Shown: piece after piece, positions 22,412 to 34,441 of the stretch | How the letters are laid out: every line of letters begins with the position of its first letter | Position numbering within the stretch: position 1 is the stretch's first letter | Source of the DNA: Myrica gale | Taxonomy: Eukaryota; Streptophyta; Magnoliopsida; Fagales; Myricaceae | Assembly: GCA_963930655.1 (NCBI GenBank) | Contig: OZ005610.1 | Span: 22,699,001-22,763,000, forward strand | Reading direction: 5' to 3' | Length of the DNA: 64,000 nt | Position numbers and translations under genes: made by a program | The notes under the pieces: generated by a model | Told to the model about the DNA's origin: nothing | Databases searched by the model: none | The model's input: only the letters and a program-made list of their open reading frames with translations

Positions 22412-23394
22412 TAGTGGCGGATGGAAGGGGTAGCAGCCCTGGGCGGCCGCCGCCCATTGCACCGCCCCAAAAAATACATGTGTGTGTGTTTTTTTTCATA
22501 AATTGGTCTGGGCTCGACCCCCATAGGCCCAGGCCAACTAGGGCCTAGTGGCCCTAACCCAAATGTAAAGCCTTGAAGTCAGAATCCCAAAGAGCCTCGC
22601 ACCACGTCGTGTTCAGTGTAGTGTATTTCTCGTTACTTGTACATGACCTAAATGAATGCCAGTATTGTTCCTTTGGTAAGTTCACTAATTTCTATTAGAC
22701 CTTTGTCATTTTCTGTTGGAGTCCACATTACATAGGGGCTATGTTGTCATTTTCTGTTTTTGCTTGCCACGCGAAAGGATGCATGCATTTATACTAACCA
22801 AGAAATTCCGCACAAAATTTTTCACAAACAGGGTTATATCCAACTTCCTATGGTGGGCTAAATGATCAACGAACCACAAGAAAACTCTAGTACTACTGCG
22901 ATGGAAGGCGACACATAATTATAATTTATATCTCTTAACTCCTCTAGACAAAGAGGCCAGATAAAAAAATAGAAATAAAAAATTAGAGGGGTTAAATATT
23001 GTTTGCATAACAACTATTTGGGTAAGGGGTTAAATACAATTTTTTTACCCTTTGTTTTTTAAAAAATACAATAGGTTGAAACGCACCGTTTCACCATGTT
23101 TTGAAAAAACCCCTCATCTCTCTCTCTCTCTCTCTCTCTTCGAACACTTTTGTCTCTCTCTCTCTTCGAATTTGCTCTCCCTCTCTCTCACAGCTTCTCT
23201 AATCTCTCTCAGTCGTTGCCCACCGCCGCACCAGCCACCAGTTTCTCCCGCGCCAGCCACCAGCTTCTCTCTCAGTTGCTCGTGCTCCACCGCCAAACCA
23301 GCCACCATTGACCACTCACCGCAGCACCAGCCAACATTGACCACTCGCCTTTAAAGTTCAATTCCCTTGGATTTTCATCCTGGATCCACCACTG
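22412..23394. mobile_element. non-autonomous hAT-like element (983 bp)
   Basis: Flanked by a perfect 8-bp duplication AATGGATA (22404-22411 and 23395-23402), the size made by hAT transposases. Ends are an imperfect inverted repeat: TAGTGGCGGATGG left, and on the complement CAGTGGTGGATCC right. The interior has a CT-rich stretch and no transposase. Confidence 0.75.
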
Positions 23395-23632
23395 AATGGA
23401 TAGCTATCTGAAATGTTCAACGACGACTCACTGACTTTACTCTGGTCTCGACCAAAAACTTGCAGGAGAGTAAAAAAATAAGGCAAGAATTGTGGTACAA
23501 TCTCCATGTGACCTATATATAAAGCACATAAAATTTTAGTTATTAGTTACAAAGTATCACTAATGGTTAATTTGTTAGTTCTTTATCCAAAACTTCAAAT
23601 AATGGCCACGTATAATGAGATAATACAAACAA

Positions 23633-23953
23633 AGAGAGAGAGAGAGAGAGATGCATAGTCTTATTCATAACACCAACAAAAAAACATTAAGGAGGATCAG
23701 TTCCAACATACAACCAATCTAAATCAGGAAAACGCTTACAACTACAGGGATTGCCTCATGCGGAAATCTCAGTGGCCGCCCAACAAGACGACTGGTGCAC
23801 TAACTCATTTGCACTTCGCCGAACATGGCTAACCTTTTAGAACTCCATTTGTCACAAACCAGACATAATCTCCAACACCGTATGATCTATTCTCCAATCC
23901 ATCAGATGTGGAACTTTTTTAAGGGCATTGATTACTATCTCATATTCGGACAA
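23633..23953 (-). mobile_element. LINE fragment with decayed RNase H end
   Basis: Reading the minus strand from about 23950 gives the end of a plant LINE RNase H domain (DWRIDHTVLEI, then SHVRRSANELVHQSSCWA) with several in-frame stops, followed by a 3' region and an (AG)n tract at 23633-23651. The motif R-x-x-N-x-x-x-H matches the RVT_3-type RNase H carried by L1 elements. An old 3' fragment abutting the copia fragment to its right. Confidence 0.6.
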
Positions 23954-23954
23954 T

Positions 23955-25351
23955 GGTTCACTTTTTGAAGAATCAAGGATTTATTAGGTGTATGAAAAGA
24001 TAATTGACTAGTAGTATTCTCTATACGCAAACCTTGTCCGTTACCAACTGCAATTGTATCATCACCAGTGAAGCGCTCATGAATGCTTAAATTTTCAAGG
24101 CTCATTGTGTAACATGTTCATTAGCACCACTGTCAGCATACCAAACCTAACTACTTGCAGAATTATTCTGATTAACAACCAAGTGGACAACTGCTCAGGA
24201 GGACGTCGACCTTGATAGGAATAATTTCGGCGTTGCGGGCAATTAACAACGATGTGGTTGGAATCACCACAAATCTGGCAAGGGTCTATGAAATCATATG
24301 TGTTTGACATTGATTTTCCTTTCTTGTTGTTTTGCTTGTACTTACCCTTATTTTGTTTCTTGGAAGAACCAGAATTGTTATTCTTGTTGTTGTGAGTGAA
24401 TAATGCTTGGGGTGCAACAGGATTGATGCTTTGGTGGAGGCCTTGTTGAACCTGTTCATAAGAGATAAGTTGAACTTCAAATTCAGTGAAAGACATAAGT
24501 GTGTCTTTTGTGACAAAGTTGTAGATGGAAACAAATCCAGCGAAGGCTGGGTTGAGTCCACCAAGAATGAAGGTGATGAGTTCATCTTCTTTGATGGGTT
24601 GTCCAACAACATTAAGTTGATCAGCCCATCCTTTGGCTGCAGAAATGTGCTGGAGACATGATTGGTCACCTTGCTGAAGAAGCTGAAGTTGACGTTGGAT
24701 GTGGTTGATGCGAGTCTTAGAAGGAGAGGCAAAGCGGTTTGCCAAAAAACTCTGAATGTGATGAGCAGTCTTAAGCCCATAGATGGAAGGCAAGACTGGC
24801 TCAGCAAGAGTGGAAATGAGACAACTTAAAACAAAGGTGTCTTTCTTCATCCAAAGAATATATTTGGAGTTAAGAGTAGTCAGATTACCATCAGCATCAG
24901 CAAGGAATTGAACAGGACATGGTTCTAAGCCATCAGCAATGCTAAGAAGATCATGACTACGAAGGGCTGGTTCGAATTGACATATCCAACTTAGGTCATT
25001 GTTGTCATCAAGACAAACTGAAATAAGCTGAGAAAGGTTAGCAAAAGAAGTAGCGGAAGATGAGGCCATTGCGATCGAGATGCGTGAGAAATTTACAGCT
25101 CTGATACCATGAAAGAAGATCGGGCTCGCTTGTCTTTGAGCCTACGATCGTGTATTTCATATATAGAATATAGGACAGTTACAATACAACTCATGAGAGA
25201 GATCATTGGAGAGATTCTAGCTAACGTTATCATGAGAGATTCTAGCTAACCTCATAATGACAGATATTAGAATATGACGTTATAATGAGTTGTCAAGCTA
25301 AGTTGTACAATTTGAATTCAAAATATGCAAAAGATCCGTGATATACTAACA
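23955..25351 (-). mobile_element. Ty1/copia fragment: 5' LTR, primer site, gag, start of protease
   Basis: A truncated copia element on the minus strand. LTR at 25110-25351 (TGTTAG to TTTCA), directly followed by the tRNA-Met primer-binding site (TGGTATCAGAGC, 25098-25109). The gag region (24095-25069) has a UBN2-type domain and a CCHC zinc knuckle (CQICGDSNHIVVNC); sequence resembling the protease region follows. Integrase, reverse transcriptase and the 3' LTR are absent, so it is broken and incomplete. It lies at the 3' end of the PME pseudogene. Confidence 0.85.
25110..25351 (-). repeat. 5' LTR of the copia fragment
   Basis: 242 bp, reading TGTTAGTATATC to CTTTCA on the minus strand and abutting the primer-binding site. 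AAAAG follows at 25352-25356 as a possible target duplication, but the other border is lost. Confidence 0.75.
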
Positions 25352-26495
25352 AAAGATTCTTGCTAAAATTTTGCAATAGGGGATATATGTGATTTCTTTC
25401 TGTAAGCAATCTCCCCCTCTTTGAGTGATACGCCCAACCCTGCTTAAAGAGGGCAAGAGATATGTTATACAGCTTAGTCGGATTAGAAAGATGGTGTAAG
25501 AGGCCATTTTTGATGCTAGAGTCGGATGCTAGACCTTTCAGTCCATCATAATATGTGTCTTGGTTGGTTAATGTGGCACACTCATCAATGTTTCCAAGGA
25601 ATTGGCTTGCAATCTGTTGAGCCTGTTTGTAGAATTGATTATTAGGAAAGTGGTCGACAAGAAATCCACATTGAGGTCAACCAACAGCTTGGAGGGTATG
25701 TGTCACGCCCCCTGCCAGTACTTACCCACTATCTCACATATAGTGATGTATGCACACAAGCGGGGGTTACAGCACGAATTGATCCTATAAAGTCTTGATG
25801 AGTTGCTCTGAAAAAGGCCTAGTGGAAACATTTAATTGTACTCTATTTAGAAAGTAAATAAACAAATAGTTTAAAACGACATTTCAAATCATTCCAGACG
25901 ATAGTAATTTTTACTTGAAGAACGAAAAACAAAATGAGATATTTAATAATAATAAAACATTGAAAGAAGAGAAAAGAGTAAAGAAAATAAAATCAAATCA
26001 AATATGGCATAGGACAAGAAATGGAATTAGAGAAATTATGAAAAATACAAACAATTCCACTATGATCACAAATTTTCTCTTTTACAAAATATCATTCATG
26101 AGGAATACAAAAAGTAAGAGACAATAAGTACAAAAGTAGAAGTTTTCTAAAACTTTCCGTAATACACTATCCGTGAAACGGCTACTAAAACAGTTAACTA
26201 AACCAACTAAAAAAAAGAATGACTACCGCTGAAGTCTACGCATCCTCCGACTCCGTATCCGAGGTTAAGTTGACAAGCTCGTTTTCCCCGGTGCTCTCTG
26301 CTTGCAGAGCCAGTGGAAGAGGGACTATGTGTACGAGGGTTGGGTCGACATCGACCAGCCCAAGGTCCTCTACATGAGGAGGTAGGGATATAGGTGGACC
26401 CTTGAGATACCATTGGAACTCGTACCCCACATACACCTCAAGTGTGTCAGTAACATACGTTATAATCTTAATGACTAATACGTGTGTGTCCCTCT

Positions 26496-26611
26496 TGGAT
26501 CATTATAAAGCTTAGTTCAATCTAGTAAGGTCCCGATGTGGGACATGACCCTTATAGAACTCATCTCTCATTCATTTTTTCTCTCACTCTATATGGGATT
26601 CGGGGTATCAT
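26496..26611. repeat. internal repeat, copy 1
   Basis: Begins TTGGATCATTATAAAGCTTA and ends GGGGTATCATA. A close copy lies at about 28551-28668 in the same orientation; both are inside the LTR-type insertion and flank the hAT-like element. Confidence 0.75.
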
Positions 26612-26712
26612 AATCTCCCCCCTTAAATCCTTGACGTCATCGTCAAGGCCCACCAAGCCCACATTGGTGGTTACTAGGACCCCTTTGATACCATTTGTAA
26701 CAACCTAAGGAC

Positions 26713-28476
26713 TAGGGGTGTGCATTGGCGGTGGCGGTGGCGGTTATGCCTCCCACCGCCAATAGCGATGATCAATGTGTTACCACCGGCACCAGCACCG
26801 GTGGTAACACATAATCGGGCCCAGCGGTAGTGGTAACACCTGTGGTGGTGGCGGCGAACCGCTACCACCGCTGGGCCCAGTTTTGGGCCTTTTTGGCCCT
26901 CCTTTTTTGGGCCGTTTTAGCCCATTTTTAGGGTTTTTTGGGCCATTTGAGCCTTTTTTCGAACATTTTTTGGCCATAGGTAAGGCCACCAAGGGTGATA
27001 GCTGAGTCCCATATAATAAATATGTATCTGTATTTTTTTCTCCTTATTTTATTTTATTACTAGCTAGAAGAATTCATTTAACCTTATTCATTAATTTTGA
27101 CTTGTGAACAACATCTAAAGTATTGAAAAGTTTCTAGTGCAATACATTAACTGTTATAATATATGTAAATAAATAAATTTTTTTTTCTGACCGCATGCAT
27201 TAAATATAAAAACATAATCAATAATACCACTAGTTGAATTTGAATTTAGTCATATAGATGCAAATTAGGAAATTGCTTACTTGTTGAAAGGATAGAGAGA
27301 AATTTTTTAAGAATCATGATTATGTTTCTATTTTCCTCCCCTCTCTCTCTCTCTCTCTCTCTCTCGAGCTCTTCCTCTCCTCTCTCTCTCACCTCTCTTT
27401 AAATGCAATTTAAGATTTTCAATGAAAATTAAGAGAGAAAATTTAGGTAATTTTTTCAATTCAAAATTAATTCTTTCTTTCTCCACTCTCTCTCTCTCTC
27501 TCTCTCCCACTATCCCTTTATTTCTTCTCCTCTCTCTCCCATTATCCCTCTGTCGAGCTCTCCTTTTCCTCCTCTCTCTCTCTCTCTCTCTCTCACACAC
27601 CTCTCTTTAAATACAAATTAAGAGAGAAAAATTTTAGAAACATTTTCAATTGAAAATTAATTCTTTCTCCTCTCTCTCTATCTCCCTCTACGGACTTGAT
27701 ACTACTCTCTCTTTTTCACATCTCTTTAAATGCAATTAATATTTTAAATATAAATTAAGAGATAATTTTTAGGTGATTTTTCAATTCAAAATTAATTTTA
27801 TTGAATTGTCTTTGAAGTTGACTTTAATATAAATTAGGAAATTGTTCATTTGTTAGAATAAAATTAGGAAACCCTTAATTTGTTAGAGAAGTAATGAGAG
27901 AATTTTAAGAATCATGCTTAATTTTAGAGAATTATTAATTATTTTTCAACTCTTCCTCTCACCTCTCTCCGCTCTCCCTCTCCATCTCCCACCTCTCTCT
28001 CGACTCTCCCTCTCCCTCTCCCTCTCTCTCTTTCAACTCTTTATCCCTCTCACTCACCTCCCTCTCTCCCTCTCTCGGATCCTCTCTCTCTGCCTCTCTT
28101 TTCTCACTCTCTCTCTCCCGCAGTTCTCTCCCTCTCTCTCCCCCTCACCCCTCAAGCTCTCTCTTTTCTCCCTCTCTCTCTCTACCGCAGTTCTCTCCTC
28201 TCTCTCCCCCTCTCTCCCCTCACCCCTCTGGCTCTTTCTTTTCTCCCTCTCTCTCCCCCTCACCCCTCTGGCTCTCTATTTTCTCCCTCTCTCTCCCCCG
28301 CAACTCTCTCTCACCTGCCTTTCATTAATTTTTTTATTTTTTTAAACGGTGGTGGCGGTGAACCGCCACCGCCATTTTCACCGCCATCTAGTGAAAATGA
28401 CAACCGCTCCCGCCCCTGCTACTAAGCGGGGAGTACCGGTTAACCAGCACACCGCCAGTACCGATGAACAGCCCTA
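26713..28476. mobile_element. non-autonomous hAT-like element (1.76 kb), nested
   Basis: Flanked by a perfect 8-bp duplication CTAAGGAC (26705-26712 and 28477-28484). Ends are inverted: TAGGGGTGTGCATTGG left, and TAGGGCTGTTCATCGG on the complement right, both followed by GGCGG-rich subterminal DNA. Near the left end a hairpin is formed by GGGCCCAGCGGT (26818) and its complement (to 26879). The middle (27330-28320) is mostly CT-rich with a thrice-repeated block around AATTAAGAGAGAAAATTT. No transposase. Nested in the LTR-type insertion. Confidence 0.82.
27335..28320. repeat. CT-rich low-complexity tract in the hAT-like element
   Basis: Long runs of CTCTCT and CCCTCTCT broken by an AT-rich block that recurs at about 27400, 27605 and 27720. 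It creates spurious Leu/Ser-rich and Arg/Glu-rich open frames. Confidence 0.85.
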
Positions 28477-28550
28477 CTAAGGACAAGCACTAGCCACATA
28501 TGTGTTTTAACTTCAAAAAGACTAGTCAAGGTTGCTCTTGAAGCCCCTTG

Positions 28551-28668
28551 GATCATTATAAAACTCAGTTCAATCTAGTAAGGTCTCAATGTGAGACTTG
28601 GTCCTTATAAAATTCATCTTTCATTCATTCTCTTCTCCCACTCCATGTGAGATTCAGGGTATCATACA
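28551..28668. repeat. internal repeat, copy 2
   Basis: Near match to 26496-26611 (TTGGATCATTATAAAACTCA to AGGGTATCATA). Confidence 0.75.
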
Positions 28669-31600
28669 ATAAGAGAGGATAATAGGACATGACATGCAAT
28701 GATATAAAACAGAAGTAACATAAATAAAGAATAATTAACCATGGAGAAAGATTCATAATACACCAATTCATGCGATACGAGCGATGCAATGTAGAATGAA
28801 TGCATATATTTTCCGATCATTTCACTTACTTTCTTTCTTTTTTTTGGTCCGGTAGAGGTGTTCTTATGCGCTCTATTTAACCCCAGAGTTCGGGTTGTGC
28901 GTCTCTCCTCTCCTTTGAGATTGTCACGTGCCCCGGCACTAGGACCCTGTTAGGCATGATTATTTCATTGCCTATGGATACCAATCATTATCCTCTTAGT
29001 GGTGGCTTGCACTATCCCAATGTGAACGGTACCGTCACTCGATCTCAGGACCACCTATGGGTATAGGTTTCATTTCAGTCAATAGTATTCTCATACCTAT
29101 GATATGTTGATGCAGCATGACTCATCATATGCATCACCGATAAATAATTCACCCAAGACGATCAATGGAATGCACATTGTACATTAAAAATGTAATTAAC
29201 ATATCATAAGTAAAACAGATTCACAATTTACATAAGTCGATTATAAAATGCACATATGCACTTTCACATTTTAATGGAAAAACATGGCATAAGAATGCAT
29301 TTGAACTATAATAAAACATTAAAGAGGAAAAGAAATATTAGTACGTACTAATTACGTACTATTTATGTTCTCATTAATAGAACTTAGGACTAAAGTTAAT
29401 ATTTAATGTCCTTCATTTAATGCAAATTAATAACCTTTTTTCTTTTAATTGGCTTAATAATGAATTAATCATGTAAATTATTAAGCAATATCAAATCTTC
29501 ACTAAAATCCATGAGAGAGGGCTTCTTGGGCCTCATTAGACCCTATTGGGCATATCCCTAAGGTTTCAAGGCTTATGGGCTTTTTTTGGGGTTATTGGGC
29601 CTATAGTTCATTTAGGCCAGTAAACGGACTTTGTGATTTGAGCCCTTAAATCTACTTGGTTTTGACTCAAATTTGGACTTCCCAATATAGGCCTAAAGTC
29701 TTATGCGAAATGTCGAAACTGCCCTTAGAGACCTCCAGGGGCATTTTCAACCTTTCCCGACCTCCGATTGAGCTGGATTTTTTGTTGGGACCTACGGAGA
29801 CCTCATAGAACACGTCTGTAAAGTTTAATGCAATTTTTATAAAAGGAATCTAGGGGTCATATTGGACAGCAAGCTTTTTTCACTTAAAAACTCCTAAAAT
29901 AGCTAGTTGCATGTTAAGATCAAGTATTCATATGCCTTAAATCATGTGATCCAATCATCTTACGTAAATCAATAACGTCACAACACTCATTTGATGACAA
30001 AATAGTAAGAAAATCAAATGCAATAGTTCATACAACTTTAAAATCAATGAACAACACCATATCACATAATAAGAAATGAAGCAAGAGGTTGTACATCACG
30101 ACACTTACATATTCACTAGGCATTTTCCTAGGCCAACCCATGGCCTTCCTTAGTTTCTGGCCACTGATCGTGGCCCTAAGACTTCCCAAAACCACCACAC
30201 TCATCAAGCTTCAAGTCTTCCAAATAAATTCTACAAAAGAAACTCACATAACAACAAACTAGCTCATGCCAAAAGCTCATCTACAAATCAATATTTTTCC
30301 AAAAATATACATTCTACCTCTTACCTTCTTACTGCAGTGGATCTAGATTTCCAAAGAGACAAAACCCTCTTTTCTCTTCTTTCTTTTTCCACTTCTTTCA
30401 GTCGGCTGCCACTCTCCCTTCTCGTATCACTTTCGGGCAATGATTTACTCACAAAGTCTTGATTTTCTCTTTTAGTCGACAAAACAAGATGGAACTCACA
30501 CCCTACGTAACTAGCTAGGTAGGCAATCATTCGACTACCTCTATAAACCAAGTTGTATCCACACACATGTAGCCACCGAAGTTCCCCATATACCACGTAT
30601 TCTTGTATGCAAATAAGTCAACAAAAGAGCCCATGAACAAGCTCCATCTAGTCGGCTAAAAGAGAGAGAAGTAAAAAGTAACAAAAGATAATATGCATTA
30701 AATGCAAAGTGTAGACGAAATTCGGCCAAGACATTTTGACACAAGATAAAGATATAACATAATGGGAAGATTAAAAGCATGTGAGTGGAAAGTCTAATAC
30801 ATTCGGCATAAATCTCATTTGACCGACTCTTTAGTAAACTTAAATCCCCTAATGTCAATAGTGCCAAAATATTCACAAGTATCAAGCTCAATAAGCTCCA
30901 TAAGAAATAATATGAAAACAAATGCAACTACTAAATTTTTCAAATTAAAATAAATAACAATGTGCAAAGAGAAATAATAATGTAAGAGCAAGGAAGAAAT
31001 AAGTTAAACAAGAAAACTCTCATTAGCAATATATATTATTGCTATATATATTATACATAAGATATGTATCAAACAGGTGAAACAAAAAAAAAACAAGGGA
31101 GGAGCGTTACAGCCTGAATGGTGGCTCTAGAATATGAGGAATTGTATCTGAGGTACGATTGGAAAAGCCGATCAAAGCTATTTGCTGATGATACAGACTA
31201 GTGAACAAAGTGTCTGCCGTATTCTTGTATTGTGCCATACAAAAAGGGTGGTAAGATGGATTTGCAGAAACATGGGTAGGGTGTGGAGCTGCAAATGGTA
31301 TCTTGGATATTGGAGGAGCATGCCAGAGATGGAGAGGAGGAGAAGAGAATATGGAGGAGAAAAATGGAGCACGTATTAATGGATAGCTTCGAGGTCATTG
31401 CGTGCCACTATAGTGCATTTGGAAATAGCTAGGTGAGGAGGATTAGTCTTATGTTGATAATATATACATACACGAAAAAGACATGGAAATAGGTGTGAAG
31501 GATTGGTCAAAAGCGCGTTTATCATAGGGAGGTTGTATAATGTGTTGTTATCCTAACAAGAAAAATATTGGAGGCTTAGATACACTTTAGCTCGTTGCTC

Positions 31601-31675
31601 ACTACTAATAAATATTTTCGGTGTCACATAGAAAGTTGTCTATATATATATATATTGTCTGCATATTCTTTTTCT

Positions 31676-32103
31676 GGTTAATTACACTTTGCACTCACGT
31701 GGTTTATAGGTCTTGACACTTTACACCACATTCTTTTAATTTTGACACATTTCACCCACGTGGTTCTGACTTATTTCGATTTACACCCCTCCGTTTATTT
31801 ATCCGTTAAAACAAACAGAATTCTCAATTGTCTATTCTACACGAGGTTCACTTGTCCATCTTTCTTCCAATATTCAAAAATGATTAATTACACTTTATAC
31901 CTTCATTCTTTTATTTTTTAGACACTTTGCACCCACGTGTTCTGCACTTGATTAATTTTTTTCATTCGAAATAATGGATAAATTGACGGCGAGTGCAAAT
32001 CAAAGTATGTAAGAACCACATCGGTGAAATGTATCAAAATTGAAAGAATGAGATGCAAAATGTCAAGACTCCCGAACCACAAGGGTGCAAATTATAATTA
32101 ACC
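31676..32103. mobile_element. MITE with long terminal inverted repeats (about 430 bp)
   Basis: Left end GGTTAATTACACTTTGCAC and right end, on the complement, GGGTTAATTATAATTTGCAC. Similarity of the two arms continues for over 100 bp (both contain TTTTGAYACATTTCACC). T-rich flanks (TCTTTTTCT left, TTTTTTTTCT right) may be the target duplication, of Mutator-like size. No coding capacity. Confidence 0.75.
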
Positions 32104-34441
32104 CTTTTTTTTCTAAGAAGATATAATAGAAACCGATTCCCTTCTAATGGTACGGATCCGAATTTGTCTGACTGGATGCATTCGATTCCCTTCTTTTTAT
32201 TTTTCTCGATATAGGGGACGCACTCCAACAGCTAACATGAGTTTGATCTTGCGACCCCTCTAGGAGAAATCTCGTTTCACGCCAATTTCTTTCTAAATCC
32301 TCAATTTTTTAGGAATCCTGGAATTTAATTCCAACAATTTCAATAACCCTTTCTCCGTATGTTTAGGAGCCTCGCAATCATGTGGTCTTGGCTAGCTGAT
32401 GCACTCTTTCACGCCCAGTACATGGTACGTTGTTCATTGACCATTAATGAGAATGATCACAGCAAGAACTTCTTGATGAATTGTTCATTGACCTAATTCA
32501 AAATGTTAACTATCAATTACTTTCTTTAGAAAATATAAGTAGCATGGATACAGATTTTCAGGAAGGAATCTTGTCTAGAAAACTGTTATTTCCATTGAAA
32601 ACTTCAACCAACTGCCTTCGCAGAAAGGGATAAACACGCTTTAGAACGGATGAGAATTATTATAATTTTCTGCTCGAATTGCACCGTACAATTTGTGCAT
32701 GTTATTCATACCTCACAATTGTTGTATGCATACCTAAATAGACTCTTAGATCCTTTAGTTGTCTGGACAGTCGTTGGGCCTGGTTGGGCTAGATATTTGA
32801 GCGTAAACCCAAATCAGCATTATGAGAGCGAAAATGTTGCTCATGGGTAAGGGTGGGCAAAAATTTCGACAAAAATCATAATTCTAATTCCCATTCCCAC
32901 ACATATAGGAATCGGAACTGGAATATATTTTTTGCACTTTTCGGAATCAAAACCAAAACTGGAAATTCAGGCGGAAATAGTAGAATTTTCAGTTTCGATT
33001 TTTTTTTATTTAAAAAAATATCGTTCTACACCTTGTAATTTTACTTAAGATTTTGGGTGAACATTTATTTTATTTTAGATAGAGTTTAAAGCATTGTAAT
33101 TTTAAAATAGGGCTCACAACTTTTTTTACTGCTCATAATTTTAGAATGTTGTAATTTTATTTTAGATGAATGTTTATTTAGATTTTAAATGAATGTTTAT
33201 TTTACATGTAATTTATTTTTAATTTATGATGTATAACAAAAACAATTTGTATAAAATTCCGATAATGCATGATGGGCTTATTAGGGCCTAAAAGTATCTA
33301 ACCAAAAAAGCTCACATCATGAAACCGAAAATTTCGGGTCCATTCCGGTACAATATTGAGATGGAACCGAAATCAAATATTTAATTCCTCTAAGTACCGG
33401 ACCGGTTCTATCTGTTCGGTCGGGTACCCACCTTTGCTCACGGGTTAAATTACTTGAGCAAATAGTAGACATTCTATGTAACTATCCAGCCCAGGCTGAA
33501 GGAGACGACAAACAAACAACAGAAAAGTAGGCAACAGAACCCACGTGGATTCCAACTTTCCTCAACTACACGTCTACACCTGCACCGATTTACTCCGACG
33601 ACAAACCGTTCAGGAGGAACACCCAGGCCAGCATATTAATAGCCTACGCCTTTCTTCATGTCTACTTCTTTTCTTTCCCTTTTTTTTCTCATTTTTCCTT
33701 TTAAGCAAGAAAAACTCTTGTCCACAGCTCTTGGCACTTTGGTTAGTCATTTCATTAAGCACTTCGAGTTAAGGCTGAGAAGTTTTGGGAAATTGAATAC
33801 AAACTCTGCGAGTTGTCGTAGAACGGCTGGTCTGTATCGCTGTCTATTCTTGATCTTTGTTTTTGTTTTGTTTTTGCCTGTTTCGGTTTAAACTTTAGGA
33901 TTGTTCAGTTTTAGTTCTGTTAACGAGCAAACTAATAACTATCTTTGCAATAGTTTTTTTTAACGAATAGAGATTTGTAATAGCTCAAACCCGCAATTTT
34001 GCCAGCAACTATGACAGCTGTCGGCCGGTCCTCAATGAAGCTAATTAGCAGTGTCAGCATTCTAAATAATGTCATAACATATTCTCAGGCAATTATTAAG
34101 TCCCCTATGCCTCTCGAGCCACTGTCTAGCTAGGCTGGACTGGACTAGATTATGAATGATATAAATGCACAGGAACAGGTCCTAGAATATTGCTTCCTTT
34201 GCATGCTTTGCTGAATAGGTATGGGTTGGGAATTATTGCATGCTTCGCTGAATATGTCCTATAACTGTACAAGGACATGTACTATCTAAAATATTATGCA
34301 AATTCATCGACAGAATAGATAATTATTATAAAACCCAGTTGGGGTTATTATTCAGATGCAATATTTGTGCCCATAATTGGCAATGTGGTCTGTTACAACT
34401 AGGTGAAACTTGGTGAAGCTGCAGGCCATATCCCTTGGAAT
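32104..34441. other. intergenic between PME pseudogene and PME2
   Basis: No gene. Contains one probable hAT-like element (32848-33433). The open frames at 33545-33891 show no known domain. Confidence 0.45.
32848..33433. mobile_element. possible hAT-like non-autonomous element
   Basis: Flanked by TTGCTCATGGG (32837-32847) and TTGCTCACGGG (33434-33444). Ends AAGGGTGGGCA and, on the complement, AGGTGGGTACC form a weak inverted pair. Near the right end it has the CGGACCGGTTC type of sequence seen in hAT MITEs. No coding region. Confidence 0.6.

Larger units (their letters stand above)
25701..31111. mobile_element. LTR-type insertion (probable Ty3/gypsy solo LTR) carrying a hAT-like element
   Basis: Begins TGTCACGCCCC and ends GGAGCGTTACA, an imperfect inverted pair, flanked by GTATG (25696-25700) and GCCTG (31112-31116). 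The intact PME2 has GCATG at this point, so each copy of a 5-bp duplication would have one change. Without the nested hAT-like element (26713-28476 plus its duplication) it is about 3.6 kb. No gag or pol domain is seen, which fits a solo LTR left by recombination; TGTCACGCCCC starts are common in gypsy LTRs. A segment occurs twice inside (about 26496-26611 and 28551-28668). Confidence 0.7.
25395..31400 (-). pseudogene. pectin methylesterase pseudogene, split by a 5.4-kb insertion
   Basis: Two pieces align with the first exon of PME2 (34442-36214): 31112-31400 with its signal peptide and first cysteines (ICSSTPYPCFCKS, GRHFV), and 25395-25700 with the later pro-domain (matching PME2 around 35676-35930). 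Between them lies an LTR-type insertion (25701-31111). Short indels and stops also interrupt the pieces. The mature catalytic domain is not found: the left side runs into a copia fragment. So this is a dead pro-PME, a paralogue of PME2 in the same orientation. Its upstream region (31400-31500) also resembles PME2's. Confidence 0.85.

Noticed and set aside
26236-26436. 66-aa open frame with acidic tail in the LTR-type insertion
   Set aside because: Looks protein-like, but lies in LTR DNA, has no recognised domain and no splice partner.
27914-28345. 143-aa Leu/Ser-rich open frame
   Set aside because: A direct product of a CT-rich low-complexity tract.
33545-33891. Two overlapping open frames upstream of PME2
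   Set aside because: Short, Leu/Phe/Ser-rich, no domain and no duplicate elsewhere in the window.
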